A stretch of DNA of 22,249 nt, from assembly GCA_965364515.1 (NCBI GenBank), contig CBDTXZ010000034.1:1-22249 (forward strand), in the 5' to 3' direction. Shown piece by piece: positions 7,306 to 15,648 of the stretch (the stretch's first letter is position 1; every line of letters begins with the position of its first letter). The DNA is from JAHEDH01 sp965364515. Its GTDB lineage: Bacteria; Actinomycetota; Acidimicrobiia; Spongiisociales; ZC4RG35. Position numbers and translations under genes: made by a program. The notes under the pieces were generated by a model. It was not told the DNA's origin. It saw nothing but the letters and a program-made list of their open reading frames with translations, and searched no databases.

Positions 7306-8939
7306 CCCAGCTGAGAGAACGAGCGGAAGAGACTGTGACGAAGTCGGGTCTCGGGTCGCTCCTTCCGAGCCACTATCACCCGATCGTCGCGACGGCCGGC
7401 CTCGTCGCGCTGATTCTGGGTGTCACATCGATAGCGATCGCCGTCGGCGCAGTCATGCTGATTCCGGAGGACGACGGGCCGGCAGGGGGCGTTGCCACCG
7501 TGGCGACGGCGCCGGCGGAGTCGTCCGGCACGATCGACGCGCAGCCCGGCGCTGTGCCGCCGGTCGAGATCCAACGCGCTGCGTCGCTGCCCGAGCTCAC
7601 TCCCAAAGCCGAGCTGCCGCCGGTCCCGGCCGGCGAGGTCAACGTCTCGTATGCGCCTGACGTGCCGGCTCCGTCCGGTCGCACCACGCAGGCCATCATC
7701 GACGTTCATTTCGAAGTGGTGGAGAACGTCGTCGAGATCGACCCCGCCACCGGTGTGGAGTACGACACCTGGGGATATCGTCTCGTCGGTGACGGCGAGG
7801 ACGTCAGCATCGGTGCTCCCGGCCCGATGATTCGCGGGCGCGTGGGCGACGTGCTGCGCTTCACCGTCACCAACCCCGAGACCAACACGCATCCCCACAA
7901 CGTGGACTTTCACGCCGTGACCGGTCAGGGCGGAGGCGCCGCCAACACCGTGGTCGCCCCAGGAGAGACGAGGACCATCGAGGCACGGCTGCTCTATCCA
8001 GGGGTGTTCATGTACCACTGCGCATACGGCGACGTTCCGCTCCACATCAGCCACGGCATGTACGGCGGCATTCTGGTCGACCCGGCCGAACCGCTCCCCG
8101 AGGTCGACCATGAGTGGTACATCGTCCAGTCCGAGTACTACACCGACGCGGACGAGCCCGGCCTGGTCGGTACGGATCGGCAGGCGATCACCAACGAAGA
8201 GCCAACGTTCGTCGTCTTCAACGGCTCCCGAGGCTCGTTGACCGGCGACAACGCCCTGAGTATGAACGTCGGGGAGCGAGCCCGCATCTACTTCGTGAAT
8301 GCCGGTCTGAATCTCGACTCCAACTTCCATCCGATCGGCTCTCACTGGGACGTCGTCTACCAAGAGGCAGCCCTGCTCAGCCCGCCCATCCTGGGGTCGC
8401 AGACCACGCTGGTACCTGCGGGCGGCGGCGTCGTCGCCGAGCTGGTGGGCCAGGTCCCGAGCACGATCATCCTCGTCGATCACGCCCTGAGCAGGACGTT
8501 CGACAAGGGAGCGATCGGTCAGATCGTCGTCGACGGCCCCGAGAATCCGGAGATCTTCGAAGAGGTCATTGCGGGCGGTGCGACAGACGCAGCCGAGTCG
8601 ACCGAATCGAGTGGAGAGACGTCGGCCGATGCCGAACAGGTGTCGATCGTGGCCGGGGCGGGGACGGCCCAGGACATCGCTGCCCCAGATGAGTTCGCCG
8701 AGTCCGAGAATCCTGCCGACTACTCGGTGAACGTCTTGACCGTGGAGGTCGGAACGACTGTCACCTGGACGAATGACGACGCCATCCTCCACACGGTCAC
8801 GGCGACCGATGGCGCGTTTGACTCCGGGTTCTTCGGTGAAGGCGAGCGTTGGTCGTACACCTTCGACGAGCCGGGAGAATACGAGTACTACTGCGTGCCC
8901 CACCCCTGGATGCGGGCGAAGGTGGTCGTCGAGGGTTGA
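7302..8939 (+). CDS. nirK: membrane-anchored copper nitrite reductase (NirK) with fused C-terminal cupredoxin
   Basis: A 545-aa enzyme expected to reduce nitrite to nitric oxide outside the membrane. Residues 27-54 form one transmembrane segment, then a Pro/Ala-rich linker to about 125. The two-cupredoxin NirK core has the type 1 copper ligands H199, C240, H248 and M253, the type 2 copper ligands H204, H239 and H394, and the catalytic pair D202 and H343 (HNVDFH, YHCAYGDVPLHISHGM, NFHPIGSH, VDHALSR). After an acidic, Ser/Thr-rich linker (about 420-470) comes a third cupredoxin with a full type 1 site: H497 and CVPHPWM (C531, H534, M537). The extra domain probably brings electrons to the type 1 site of the core. 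The start overlaps the Rrf2 stop (ATGA). A multicopper oxidase is unlikely because the copper-site set matches NirK throughout. Confidence 0.92.
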   Translation: MTQLRERAEETVTKSGLGSLLPSHYHPIVATAGLVALILGVTSIAIAVGAVMLIPEDDGPAGGVATVATAPAESSGTIDAQPGAVPPVEIQRAASLPELTPKAELPPVPAGEVNVSYAPDVPAPSGRTTQAIIDVHFEVVENVVEIDPATGVEYDTWGYRLVGDGEDVSIGAPGPMIRGRVGDVLRFTVTNPETNTHPHNVDFHAVTGQGGGAANTVVAPGETRTIEARLLYPGVFMYHCAYGDVPLHISHGMYGGILVDPAEPLPEVDHEWYIVQSEYYTDADEPGLVGTDRQAITNEEPTFVVFNGSRGSLTGDNALSMNVGERARIYFVNAGLNLDSNFHPIGSHWDVVYQEAALLSPPILGSQTTLVPAGGGVVAELVGQVPSTIILVDHALSRTFDKGAIGQIVVDGPENPEIFEEVIAGGATDAAESTESSGETSADAEQVSIVAGAGTAQDIAAPDEFAESENPADYSVNVLTVEVGTTVTWTNDDAILHTVTATDGAFDSGFFGEGERWSYTFDEPGEYEYYCVPHPWMRAKVVVEG

Positions 8940-8973
8940 CGTCTCGTCGGCGGGGACGCTTCGGTTCGAGACG
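8940..8973 (+). terminator. possible hairpin after nirK
   Basis: CGTCTCG (8940-8946) and CGAGACG (8967-8973) can pair as a 7-bp stem with a 20-nt loop directly after the nirK stop. There is no T-run, so termination here is weakly supported. The rest of the 300-base gap to the DinB gene (to 9240) shows nothing else I can support. Confidence 0.25.
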
Positions 8974-9240
8974 GCGGCCGCTGGTTGAGGAGGGTCGAGG
9001 TCCGCTGGCGCATGACTCCGAAGAAGCTGGCTTCGACATGGGAGTTGCTGGGTGTTTCGGTGCTCGAGTCCCTGGAGCCGAGCCGAATCGACGAACTTCC
9101 GAGTTCCGGTGGGCTCGAGCTGCGATCACGCGGCCCCGGATGAGCAGGCAGTGCGGCGCATGCGGAGAGCGCTCTGAGGATCGAGGCCCCCGTTCGCCAT
9201 GGCTGGCCGGGATGATCGGATGGCGTCGCAGGGGCGACGA

Positions 9241-9756
9241 TCAGTCCCCGGTTGCCCCGTCGATCGACTCTCGGATGAGGTCTGCGTGGCCGGCATGGCG
9301 TGCGTATTCCTCGATGAGGTGAACGAGGATCCAGCGCAGGTTGATGTCGCCCCCGCTCCGCGTCTTCTCGGCTGCGAGCGCGTCGAGCGACTCCGTGGCG
9401 TCGACCACTGCACGGCTGCGGGCGATCGCACCCGCGTATTGGGCGACGATCTGATCGGCGGTGTATTCGTGGGCGTGATGGAACTCCCAGTCCGGGTCCG
9501 ACTCCCAATCGAAGCCGCTCCACGGCTCACCGAGCTCGCCACCCAGGAAGGTCGATTGGAACCAGCCGTCCTCGACGAGGGCGAGGTGCATGAGAAGGCT
9601 CCCGATGCTGAGATCCGAAGGGGCGAGTCGAACGGCGAGCTGCTCATCGGTGAGACCCTCCGCCTTTCGAAGCATCACTGCCCGGTAGTAGTCGAGCATT
9701 TCGATCAGGGCGGTCCGCTCGTCGGGAGCTCGGGAGACGTCGGGCAGGTCGGTCAT
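9241..9756 (-). CDS. DinB/DUF664-family putative metal-dependent protein
   Basis: A 171-aa four-helix-bundle protein of the DinB superfamily. The conserved first-helix-pair signature (ERTALIEMLDYYRAVML and the following DLSIGSLLMHLALVEDGWF) and the last motif EEYARHAGHADLIRE are present, giving the three histidines that usually bind a metal ion. The family includes mycothiol- and bacillithiol-dependent transferases and many proteins of unknown role; the substrate here is not evident. The ATG at 9756 is chosen because TAGAGT stands 7 nt upstream (leaderless promoter) and the family normally starts at about this point; the frame stays open to 9870 but that part is Gly/Arg-rich and unlike the family. 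Confidence 0.85.
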   Translation of the reverse strand: MTDLPDVSRAPDERTALIEMLDYYRAVMLRKAEGLTDEQLAVRLAPSDLSIGSLLMHLALVEDGWFQSTFLGGELGEPWSGFDWESDPDWEFHHAHEYTADQIVAQYAGAIARSRAVVDATESLDALAAEKTRSGGDINLRWILVHLIEEYARHAGHADLIRESIDGATGD

Positions 9757-9763
9757 CGCGGCG

Positions 9764-9769
9764 ACTCTA
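9764..9769 (-). promoter_or_regulatory. -10 element of a probable leaderless promoter for the DinB gene
   Basis: On the minus strand TAGAGT is followed by 7 nt and the ATG start. No strong -35 is seen at 17-18 nt spacing. Confidence 0.45.
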
Positions 9770-9932
9770 TCGCCCGCCTCGGGACCAGAAAGCCCCCGCT
9801 CGGCACTGGACACGTGACCCGGCCGTGTCGCCGATCCGCGGCCCGATACCAGAGTATCTCCTCGGATCACGTAGGGTTTGAGTGAACTCGGTCGAACAAG
9901 TACGTCGACTGGGCAGATAGAAAGACATGAAA

Positions 9933-10133
9933 ATGGCAGTAGGTACCGTGAAGTTCTTCAACAATGACAAGGGCTTCGGATTCATCTCCCGCGACGAAGG
10001 GGACGACTTGTTCGTTCACTTCTCGAATATTCAGGGCGAGGGTCACAAAACACTCAACGATGGCCAGAAGGTCGAATTCGATGTCGGCCAGGGCCGTAAG
10101 GGCGAAGAGGCTCAGAACGTTCGTCCGATCTGA
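9933..10133 (+). CDS. CspA-family cold-shock protein
   Basis: A 66-aa single cold-shock domain that binds single-stranded RNA or DNA and acts as an RNA chaperone. Both RNA-binding motifs are intact: KGFGFI (RNP1) and LFVHFS (RNP2). The length is standard. Two in-frame ATGs exist, at 9927 and 9933; I favour 9933 because the purine-rich AGAAAG lies 8 nt before it and only 2 nt before the first, and the protein then starts MAVGTVKFF as is usual. It is a single-gene unit closed by a strong terminator. A TAGGGT at 9872-9877 could be its -10, leaving a leader of about 50 nt, but this is weak. Whether it is cold-induced cannot be told. Confidence 0.95.
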   Translation: MAVGTVKFFNNDKGFGFISRDEGDDLFVHFSNIQGEGHKTLNDGQKVEFDVGQGRKGEEAQNVRPI

Positions 10134-10154
10134 CAGCTTTCCGATCACGAGAAG

Positions 10155-10186
10155 AAGAGCCGCCGGTCTGACCGGCGGCTCTTTTG
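10155..10186 (+). terminator. intrinsic terminator of the cold-shock gene
   Basis: A perfect 13-bp stem (10155-10167 with 10171-10183; core AGCCGCCGGT / ACCGGCGGCT) closes on a 3-nt CTG loop and runs into a short T-run (CTTTTG). It lies about 20 nt after the cold-shock stop codon. Confidence 0.92.
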
Positions 10187-10347
10187 TCTTGTCAGGCGTC
10201 GATGTGGCGACCATCGACGGCTCGTGGAGGATCCTTCAAGAGCCGGTCTCCGCGGTCCACTCGTTCAGGTGAGCCTCGATGAACGAGCGGCACGCTGCGG
10301 TGGTGTTCGCCGAACCGACCGGGCACAGGGACTCGTATGCGTCGCCA

Positions 10348-11520
10348 CTACCGAGATGCTCCGGTCAGGTCGGTGGACGCGGCTGTGAGCCAGGCCATGA
10401 TCTGGGCGATCACCCGCCGGTCGCGGGGCAGATTGCCGTGTACCACCCCGCCCCGCCTCATCACTTCGGCCGGATTGCTCCACATTGGTCCGCTGCTGCT
10501 GTTCGGTCTCACCACCAGATCGCCGACCAGTCTTCCGAGAGGGTTCGTGGTGCTCGACGTGATCAGTCCCGCCACGAAGTGATGGCGGACACCGGGATGC
10601 GGCGGTCCGGTGACCACGGTGTTCGTGACCAGCGCATCGGGATCGTGATCCCGCCAATCGTGTTCCAGCACGGAACCGAACCGCAGGTCCTTGATCCCAG
10701 AGCTCCTGGAGTCGATGAAGTCGGCGATGGGGGCGGTGACCGGGGCGACCCGAAGCCCCCACGCAGCCACGTTTGCGAGCTTCTCGAGCGGGGATCCTCG
10801 GTGGGGAGTCCCGATGGTGACGAGATCGCTGGCGGCTCCCACCCATTCGTGCCCCGCACCGGACCCGGTTGCAATGGCACTTCTGGCGACCAGCCCGCCC
10901 ATGGAGTGCCCGACAAGGCAGATCGATTCGATCGGGACCGGCCACAACGCCGCGAGCTTCTCCAAGAGTTCGGCGAGCATCGAACCGTTGGTTGACACAT
11001 GAAGGCCGGTGTTGTAGCGGATCGCGATCGCGGTGAGGTGGGGGTCGGCGTCGATGGCGTCGATGAGCCCGGGTGCGTCCTCGGTGCGGTGCCAGCGCCG
11101 CTCGGTGTCGCCGAGACCATGGACCAGCACGACGATCCTGGAGGTCGCACCGGGAAAGGGCTCTCCTCCAGAGGTGAACGCGATGACGGTCCCGGAACGA
11201 TCGCGTACGCTCATGGAGCCGACCTCGGGGGTGCCGGAGGTTTCGGGGTCGTCGCCCCAGACACCGCGCACCAATGCTTCGCCGGCGTCATCCCGAGCGG
11301 CATCAGGTTCGAGCGTTGCATCCACGATCCTTCCCGCGAGCTTCGCTCCTTGTCGCACCGCCGAGTACACGGTGCTCGAGATGGCGTCGTGAGCCAGACG
11401 CACGGGTCGTGCCGCAGGTTCGAGAACGGAGAACCAGCCGCCTGCGATCGAGCGATGCACGCCCTCGACCGGCCTTGTGAGCCGTTCCACGGTGATTGCG
11501 AGCGACCGTCCGATGCTCAC
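10348..11520 (-). CDS. alpha/beta-hydrolase (lipase/esterase-like)
   Basis: A 390-aa hydrolase. The first ~100 residues are a helical region without a clear family match (SIGRSLAITVERLTRPVEGVHRS onwards). The hydrolase core begins with the oxyanion strand IVVLVHGLGDTERRW and the nucleophile elbow CLVGHSMGGLVAR (GHSMG, serine nucleophile). TIGTPHRGSPLEK is typical of lipases of the PGAP1/LipA-like class. The catalytic acid is probably one of the aspartates in the HDWRDHDPD segment, and the histidine that of GGVVHGNLPRD near the C-terminus. No signal peptide is seen with the GTG start at 11520, so it is likely cytoplasmic. The frame is open to 11694 and other starts are possible. It diverges from the cyclase gene at 11755. 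Confidence 0.8.
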   Translation of the reverse strand: MSIGRSLAITVERLTRPVEGVHRSIAGGWFSVLEPAARPVRLAHDAISSTVYSAVRQGAKLAGRIVDATLEPDAARDDAGEALVRGVWGDDPETSGTPEVGSMSVRDRSGTVIAFTSGGEPFPGATSRIVVLVHGLGDTERRWHRTEDAPGLIDAIDADPHLTAIAIRYNTGLHVSTNGSMLAELLEKLAALWPVPIESICLVGHSMGGLVARSAIATGSGAGHEWVGAASDLVTIGTPHRGSPLEKLANVAAWGLRVAPVTAPIADFIDSRSSGIKDLRFGSVLEHDWRDHDPDALVTNTVVTGPPHPGVRHHFVAGLITSSTTNPLGRLVGDLVVRPNSSSGPMWSNPAEVMRRGGVVHGNLPRDRRVIAQIMAWLTAASTDLTGASR

Positions 11521-11742
11521 GCGGGTCGCTCGACTGGCAGCTCGAGCATGGTGGATGTGGTGGCCGGGTCTACCGGCGTGCGACGCTTCGACCGCTCGAA
11601 ACGCACCGCGCCGGTGCTGGGGCTCGCCTCGGTCGATGACATGATCCGACGCTAGCGCCGTGCTCGACACATCCGGCCGCCGACGTCGGAGCACGGTCGT
11701 CCGAGCATCATCGTCTGAGTACCTTGCCGGCAGGCGGCTTCC

Positions 11743-11748
11743 TAGACT
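11743..11748 (+). promoter_or_regulatory. -10 element of a probable leaderless promoter for the first cyclase/ATPase gene
   Basis: TAGACT is followed by 6 nt and the GTG start at 11755, with no Shine-Dalgarno sequence in between. No convincing -35 hexamer is present. Confidence 0.5.
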
Positions 11749-11754
11749 CGTGTC

Positions 11755-14700
11755 GTGAGCCTGGCATGTCCATCTTGTGGTGTCGACGCCCCCGATGGGG
11801 CCAGGTTCTGCCTTCAGTGTGGCACCTCGCTCTCACTCGCCTGCCCGTCGTGCGCCACCGAGTTGCCGGCCGGTTCCCGGTTCTGCTCGTCGTGTGGGCA
11901 GCGGATCGACGACACGCCCGCGCAGGTCGGGCCGGCGCCCGGACCCACCGAAGAACGTCGTCTCATCACCGTCCTGTTCGCCGATCTGGTCGGTTTCACC
12001 TCTCACACCGAGCGCACCGATCCCGAGGACGTGCGTGAACGGTTGTGGACCTACCACCAACGCGTCCGAGAAGATGTCGAGCGCTTCGGGGGCCGCGTGG
12101 AAAAGCTCATGGGCGATGGGGTCTTCGCCGTGTTCGGTGTGCCAACGGCCCACGAGGACGACCGCGAGCGGGCTGTGCGTGCCGCACTGCGAATCCAGGA
12201 GTCGGTCGGTCTGCTGAACGAGGAGGATCCCGAGCTCGAGCTGTCGGTGCGGATCGGGATCACGACCGGCGAAGCGATCGTCCAGCTGGACCCGTCGACC
12301 CCGGATCGGGAAGGGATCATCGGCGATGTCGTGAACACCGCTTCCCGTTTGGAGGGGTTGGCCAAGCCGGGAACCGTCGTGGTGGACGAGCGCACGCACC
12401 GGGGCGCCGTCGAGACGATCTCGTTCGACGACGGTGAGGTTGTCACGGTCAAGGGCAAGGAGGAGCCGATCCGGGTTTTTCGCGCCCTCGCTCCACGTAG
12501 CCGCCTGGGGTCGATGATCGAGGACGAGCACGACACTCCCTTCCTCGGCCGGGACGTCGAACTCGAACTCCTCAGCTCGACGTTCGATCGCACCGTTCGA
12601 GAGCGAGCAGTCCAGTTGGTCACCATCATCGGCGAGCCCGGTGTGGGCAAGAGTCGTCTGCTCCACGAGTTCAGGAGGGTGATCGACGACAGCCCCGAAC
12701 TCGTCTGGTGGAGGCAGGGACGGTGCCTGTCCTACGGCGACGGGATCACCTTCTGGGCGCTCGGCGAGATCATCAAGGCTCACGCCGGTATCCACGATTC
12801 AGACGACCCGACCGTTGCGGGCGAGAAACTGGGACGTGCGGTCGACACCCTGTTCGACGACGACACGACCGCCAAGTGGGTGCGGACGAGACTCGAGCCG
12901 ATTGCAGGGGTGGTGGGCAGCGACGAGGCCACGATGCAGGAGCTCTTCGCAGCGCTCACGCGCTTCTTCGAGGCGCTCGCCATCCGCAATCCGTTGATCC
13001 TCGTGATCGAAGACCTCCAGTGGGCGGACCCGAGCCTGCTCGAGTTTCTCGACCACCTGACCGGGTGGGCCACTGAATCCCCGATCCTGGTCACCGCCAC
13101 TGCCCGGCCGGAGTTCCTCACCACCAGCCCCGGATGGGGCGGCGGCAAACGCAACGCCACCAGCATCGGTCTCTCCAGACTGAGCGACGAGGACACCGCC
13201 CGCATCATCGGCTCGCTGCTCGACCGGAATCTGCTCGACGCCACGCTGCAGCGAGCGCTGTTGGATCGATGCGGCGGCAACCCGCTCTACGCGACCGAGT
13301 TCGTCCGCTACATCACCGACCGTGGCCTGCTGTCGCAGTCCGCTCCGCTCGACGACCTCGCGGTGCCGGACACCCTCCACGGAGTGATCGCTGCCCGGCT
13401 CGATCTTCTCGACACCGACGAAAAAGCGGTGCTGCAGGCTGCGTCGGTGGTGGGTCGCGTGTTCTGGTCGGCTGCGCTCGCCGAGGCGACTGGCATGACC
13501 GATGAGACGCTTCGCAGCCACTTGCGCGACCTCGCCAATCGCGAGCTGATCCGACCTGTGCGCGAGCCGTCGATGATCGGCCAGGAGGAGTGGACGTTCA
13601 CCCATGCGTTGGTCAACGACGTCGCCTACGGACAGATCCCGCGTGGCGATCGCGGTCGGAATCATCTCTCGGTGATCGGATGGATCGAACAGGTCTCGGG
13701 TGAGCGGATGGGGGAAGTCGCCGAGCTGCTGGCCCATCACTACGGGCGGGTCTTCGATCTGACACCGTCAGCAGTCGACGATTCGGTCAGGTCGAGGGCG
13801 TTCGACGTGCTCATGGCCGCAGGTGAGCGAGTCATCGGTCTCCACTACACGCGCGGTGCCGACTACTACCGGCGAGCCGCAGAGGTGGCGCCTACTCCGG
13901 CCCAACGAGGGAGAGCCCGTATCGAGCGGGCAACGCGGTTCGCCGCGTACGACTCGATCGACGACGCAGAGCGCGACGCCGAACTCGCCGTCGAAGACGC
14001 GGTGGCCGCCGGAGACGTCGAACTTCAGGCGGAGGCCCATCTGGCGTGGTCGAACAACCGGTGGTATCGAGGTGACACCGAAGGCCGCAAGCAGCACCTC
14101 GAAGAGGCCGAGCGATTGTTGGAGGGGCGACCGCCGTCGCACGTCTCTGCCGATGTGATCAACACCTCGGCCTTCGATGCCATGGTGGGTGGCGAGACGG
14201 CGCTGGCACTCGACATCATCGAGCGCGGGCGTGAGACGGTGCTCGCCTTCGGGAAGCCCGCAATGTATGCCAAGTTGATCTCGACAGAGGGGAGCGCACT
14301 GGTCGCCGAGGGTGACGAGTCGGGCCTGGACCTGCTGCGCCAATCACTCGACATGCACCTCGACTCCAACAACACCGACAGAGCCAACGGAGCCTTCAAC
14401 AACCTGGCGACCTCGGCCGTGTTCCACTGGCCGGCCGGTGAGGTCCTCGAGTTGATCAACGAGGCCATCGACATGTGCGACGAGCGGGGATACGTCGCCC
14501 ACGGCGAGTTCAGCCGAATGACCCGTCTCGAGTCGCTGTTCCCGTTGGGCCGGTGGGAGGAGCTTCGCCGCGATGCCGAGGCGATCCTCCGGGCCGATAC
14601 CGCCCGGGGAGGATCACGAGTGTCGGCGGTCTGCAACGTTTGGCTCGCGTGCCTGGCCGCCTACACCGGTGACCTGCAGGCAGCCGGCGCGCACCTCGAG

Positions 14701-15261
14701 GCCGGGGCCGAGGCCGTGCTCTCGAGTGGCGATGCCCAAGGGGAGACGACCACCGCGATGTTGGGTGTGGTCGTTTCGGCGGCACGCGGGGACGACGATG
14801 CAGTCGGTGTCTATGCCGATCGTCTGGAGTCCTCGGTGGCTTCTGCGGGGCAGTTCGCAGACTTCTGCGCAGGCGGCGCCGCCCTCGAGCTCGTCGCCGC
14901 AGGTCGAGCCGACCAGCTGAGGCGCATGCTCGCCTCGGCGCGTTCCAGCGGACCATGGGACCGGGCGCGACGGCTTCAGGCCCAAGCGGTGCTCGCCGCC
15001 TTCGATGGGGATCACGACGCGGCGGTGGATGCTGCGATGAAGTCGATCGAGATCTCCGAGTCGCTCGACCACGTCTTCGACCCCATCCGGTCGCGGGTCA
15101 TCGCTGCCAGGTCACTCATGGCGCTCGATCGGAAGGATGAGGCCAGGGCGCTGCTGGAGCACGCGATCGCCGGTGCCGAGTCGATCAAAGCGAGGTACCT
15201 CGCAGACGAGGCGAGATCACTCTTGGATGGCGAAGACCCTCGATTGACCGCCGAACGCTGA
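11755..15261 (+). CDS. zinc-ribbon / class III nucleotidyl cyclase / AAA-type ATPase / TPR regulator
   Basis: A 1168-aa multidomain signalling protein. Two zinc ribbons open it (C5, C8, C19, C22 and C30, C33, C44, C47). A class III cyclase domain follows (about 65-245) with all canonical active-site positions: metal aspartates D77 (FADLVGFT) and D121 (KLMGDG), adenine-selecting K117 and D191, and transition-state N194 and R198 (NTASR). This predicts cAMP synthesis. Next is a STAND/AAA-type ATPase with Walker A GEPGVGKS (293-300) and Walker B LVIEDLQWAD (416-425), then about 500 residues of TPR-like helical repeats to the C-terminus. No membrane segment is seen. Starts with GTG 6 nt after a TAGACT -10. 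The input signal is unknown; by family analogy the ATPase-TPR part senses a ligand or partner and gates the cyclase. Confidence 0.92.
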   Translation: MSLACPSCGVDAPDGARFCLQCGTSLSLACPSCATELPAGSRFCSSCGQRIDDTPAQVGPAPGPTEERRLITVLFADLVGFTSHTERTDPEDVRERLWTYHQRVREDVERFGGRVEKLMGDGVFAVFGVPTAHEDDRERAVRAALRIQESVGLLNEEDPELELSVRIGITTGEAIVQLDPSTPDREGIIGDVVNTASRLEGLAKPGTVVVDERTHRGAVETISFDDGEVVTVKGKEEPIRVFRALAPRSRLGSMIEDEHDTPFLGRDVELELLSSTFDRTVRERAVQLVTIIGEPGVGKSRLLHEFRRVIDDSPELVWWRQGRCLSYGDGITFWALGEIIKAHAGIHDSDDPTVAGEKLGRAVDTLFDDDTTAKWVRTRLEPIAGVVGSDEATMQELFAALTRFFEALAIRNPLILVIEDLQWADPSLLEFLDHLTGWATESPILVTATARPEFLTTSPGWGGGKRNATSIGLSRLSDEDTARIIGSLLDRNLLDATLQRALLDRCGGNPLYATEFVRYITDRGLLSQSAPLDDLAVPDTLHGVIAARLDLLDTDEKAVLQAASVVGRVFWSAALAEATGMTDETLRSHLRDLANRELIRPVREPSMIGQEEWTFTHALVNDVAYGQIPRGDRGRNHLSVIGWIEQVSGERMGEVAELLAHHYGRVFDLTPSAVDDSVRSRAFDVLMAAGERVIGLHYTRGADYYRRAAEVAPTPAQRGRARIERATRFAAYDSIDDAERDAELAVEDAVAAGDVELQAEAHLAWSNNRWYRGDTEGRKQHLEEAERLLEGRPPSHVSADVINTSAFDAMVGGETALALDIIERGRETVLAFGKPAMYAKLISTEGSALVAEGDESGLDLLRQSLDMHLDSNNTDRANGAFNNLATSAVFHWPAGEVLELINEAIDMCDERGYVAHGEFSRMTRLESLFPLGRWEELRRDAEAILRADTARGGSRVSAVCNVWLACLAAYTGDLQAAGAHLEAGAEAVLSSGDAQGETTTAMLGVVVSAARGDDDAVGVYADRLESSVASAGQFADFCAGGAALELVAAGRADQLRRMLASARSSGPWDRARRLQAQAVLAAFDGDHDAAVDAAMKSIEISESLDHVFDPIRSRVIAARSLMALDRKDEARALLEHAIAGAESIKARYLADEARSLLDGEDPRLTAER

Positions 15262-15285
15262 GCTCGAGTTCTGAATGCTGCAGTC

Positions 15286-15304
15286 CGACTCCGCCTCGGA
15301 GTCG
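15286..15304 (+). terminator. possible terminator hairpin after the first cyclase gene
   Basis: CGACTCCG-CCT-CGGAGTCG forms an 8-bp perfect stem with a 3-nt loop, 24 nt after the stop codon. There is no T-run, as in many high-GC actinobacterial hairpins, so the role is tentative. Confidence 0.4.
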
Positions 15305-15325
15305 TCGGCGCGCAACAATGACCAC

Positions 15326-15553
15326 ATGCGCGAACGGATCCGTGGATGGTTCGCCCGTGAGAGGCCGGGTCGAGCGGAGTTGATCGAACGCAAGCATCGT
15401 CTGGAGGGAGAGATCGCGCTGCTCGCCGCCGAGGCCAGATCGACCCGCCGGCGAGGGGATGACCCTTCCGACGTGGAGCGTCGACTCGCCGCGGCTCGAG
15501 CGAAGCATTATCAGACGCGCCTCGAGATCGACCGGGCCGAGCCCGGCACCTAG
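15326..15553 (+). CDS. small charged helical protein (75 aa), function unknown
   Basis: I do not recognise a family. From the ATG at 15326 the protein is rich in Arg, Glu and Ala, and reads as two amphipathic helices (about 17-42 and 50-70) that could form a coiled coil. It has no cysteines and no membrane segment. There is no Shine-Dalgarno match directly upstream, so initiation may be leaderless, though the upstream AACAAT is a poor -10. The open frame extends to an ATG at 15275, but that would place the first cyclase hairpin inside the gene. The stop codon is only 1 nt from the left end of the IS481 remnant, so the C-terminus may have been changed by insertion. Confidence 0.5.
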   Translation: MRERIRGWFARERPGRAELIERKHRLEGEIALLAAEARSTRRRGDDPSDVERRLAAARAKHYQTRLEIDRAEPGT

Positions 15554-15569
15554 ATGTTCTGCTTTTGGG

Positions 15570-15645
15570 GGTTGTTGTCTCGTGAAGGGGTGAGCCTCCC
15601 TGGTTGAGTGGTGTTTGCACGCACTACAACAACCAAAGGAGGCTC
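15570..15645 (+). promoter_or_regulatory. interleaved inverted repeats around the transposase ribosome binding site
   Basis: Two perfect inverted repeats alternate. Arm A GGTTGTTGT (15570-15578) pairs with ACAACAACC (15626-15634), and arm B GAGCCTCC (15592-15599) pairs with GGAGGCTC (15638-15645). Their order A-B-A'-B' means they form either a pseudoknot or competing hairpins. B' covers the AAAGGAGG Shine-Dalgarno sequence (15635-15642) of the transposase, so pairing with B would block translation of transcripts that start outside the element. Confidence 0.5.
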
Positions 15646-15648
15646 GTC

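Noticed and set aside
7086..8903. 605-codon minus-strand open frame
   Set aside because: It is the antisense shadow of nirK, which has complete copper-site motifs on the plus strand.
8940..9240. A gene in the gap between nirK and the DinB gene
   Set aside because: Open frames here have no ribosome binding site and no motif; they are Arg/Ser/Pro-rich shadow readings.
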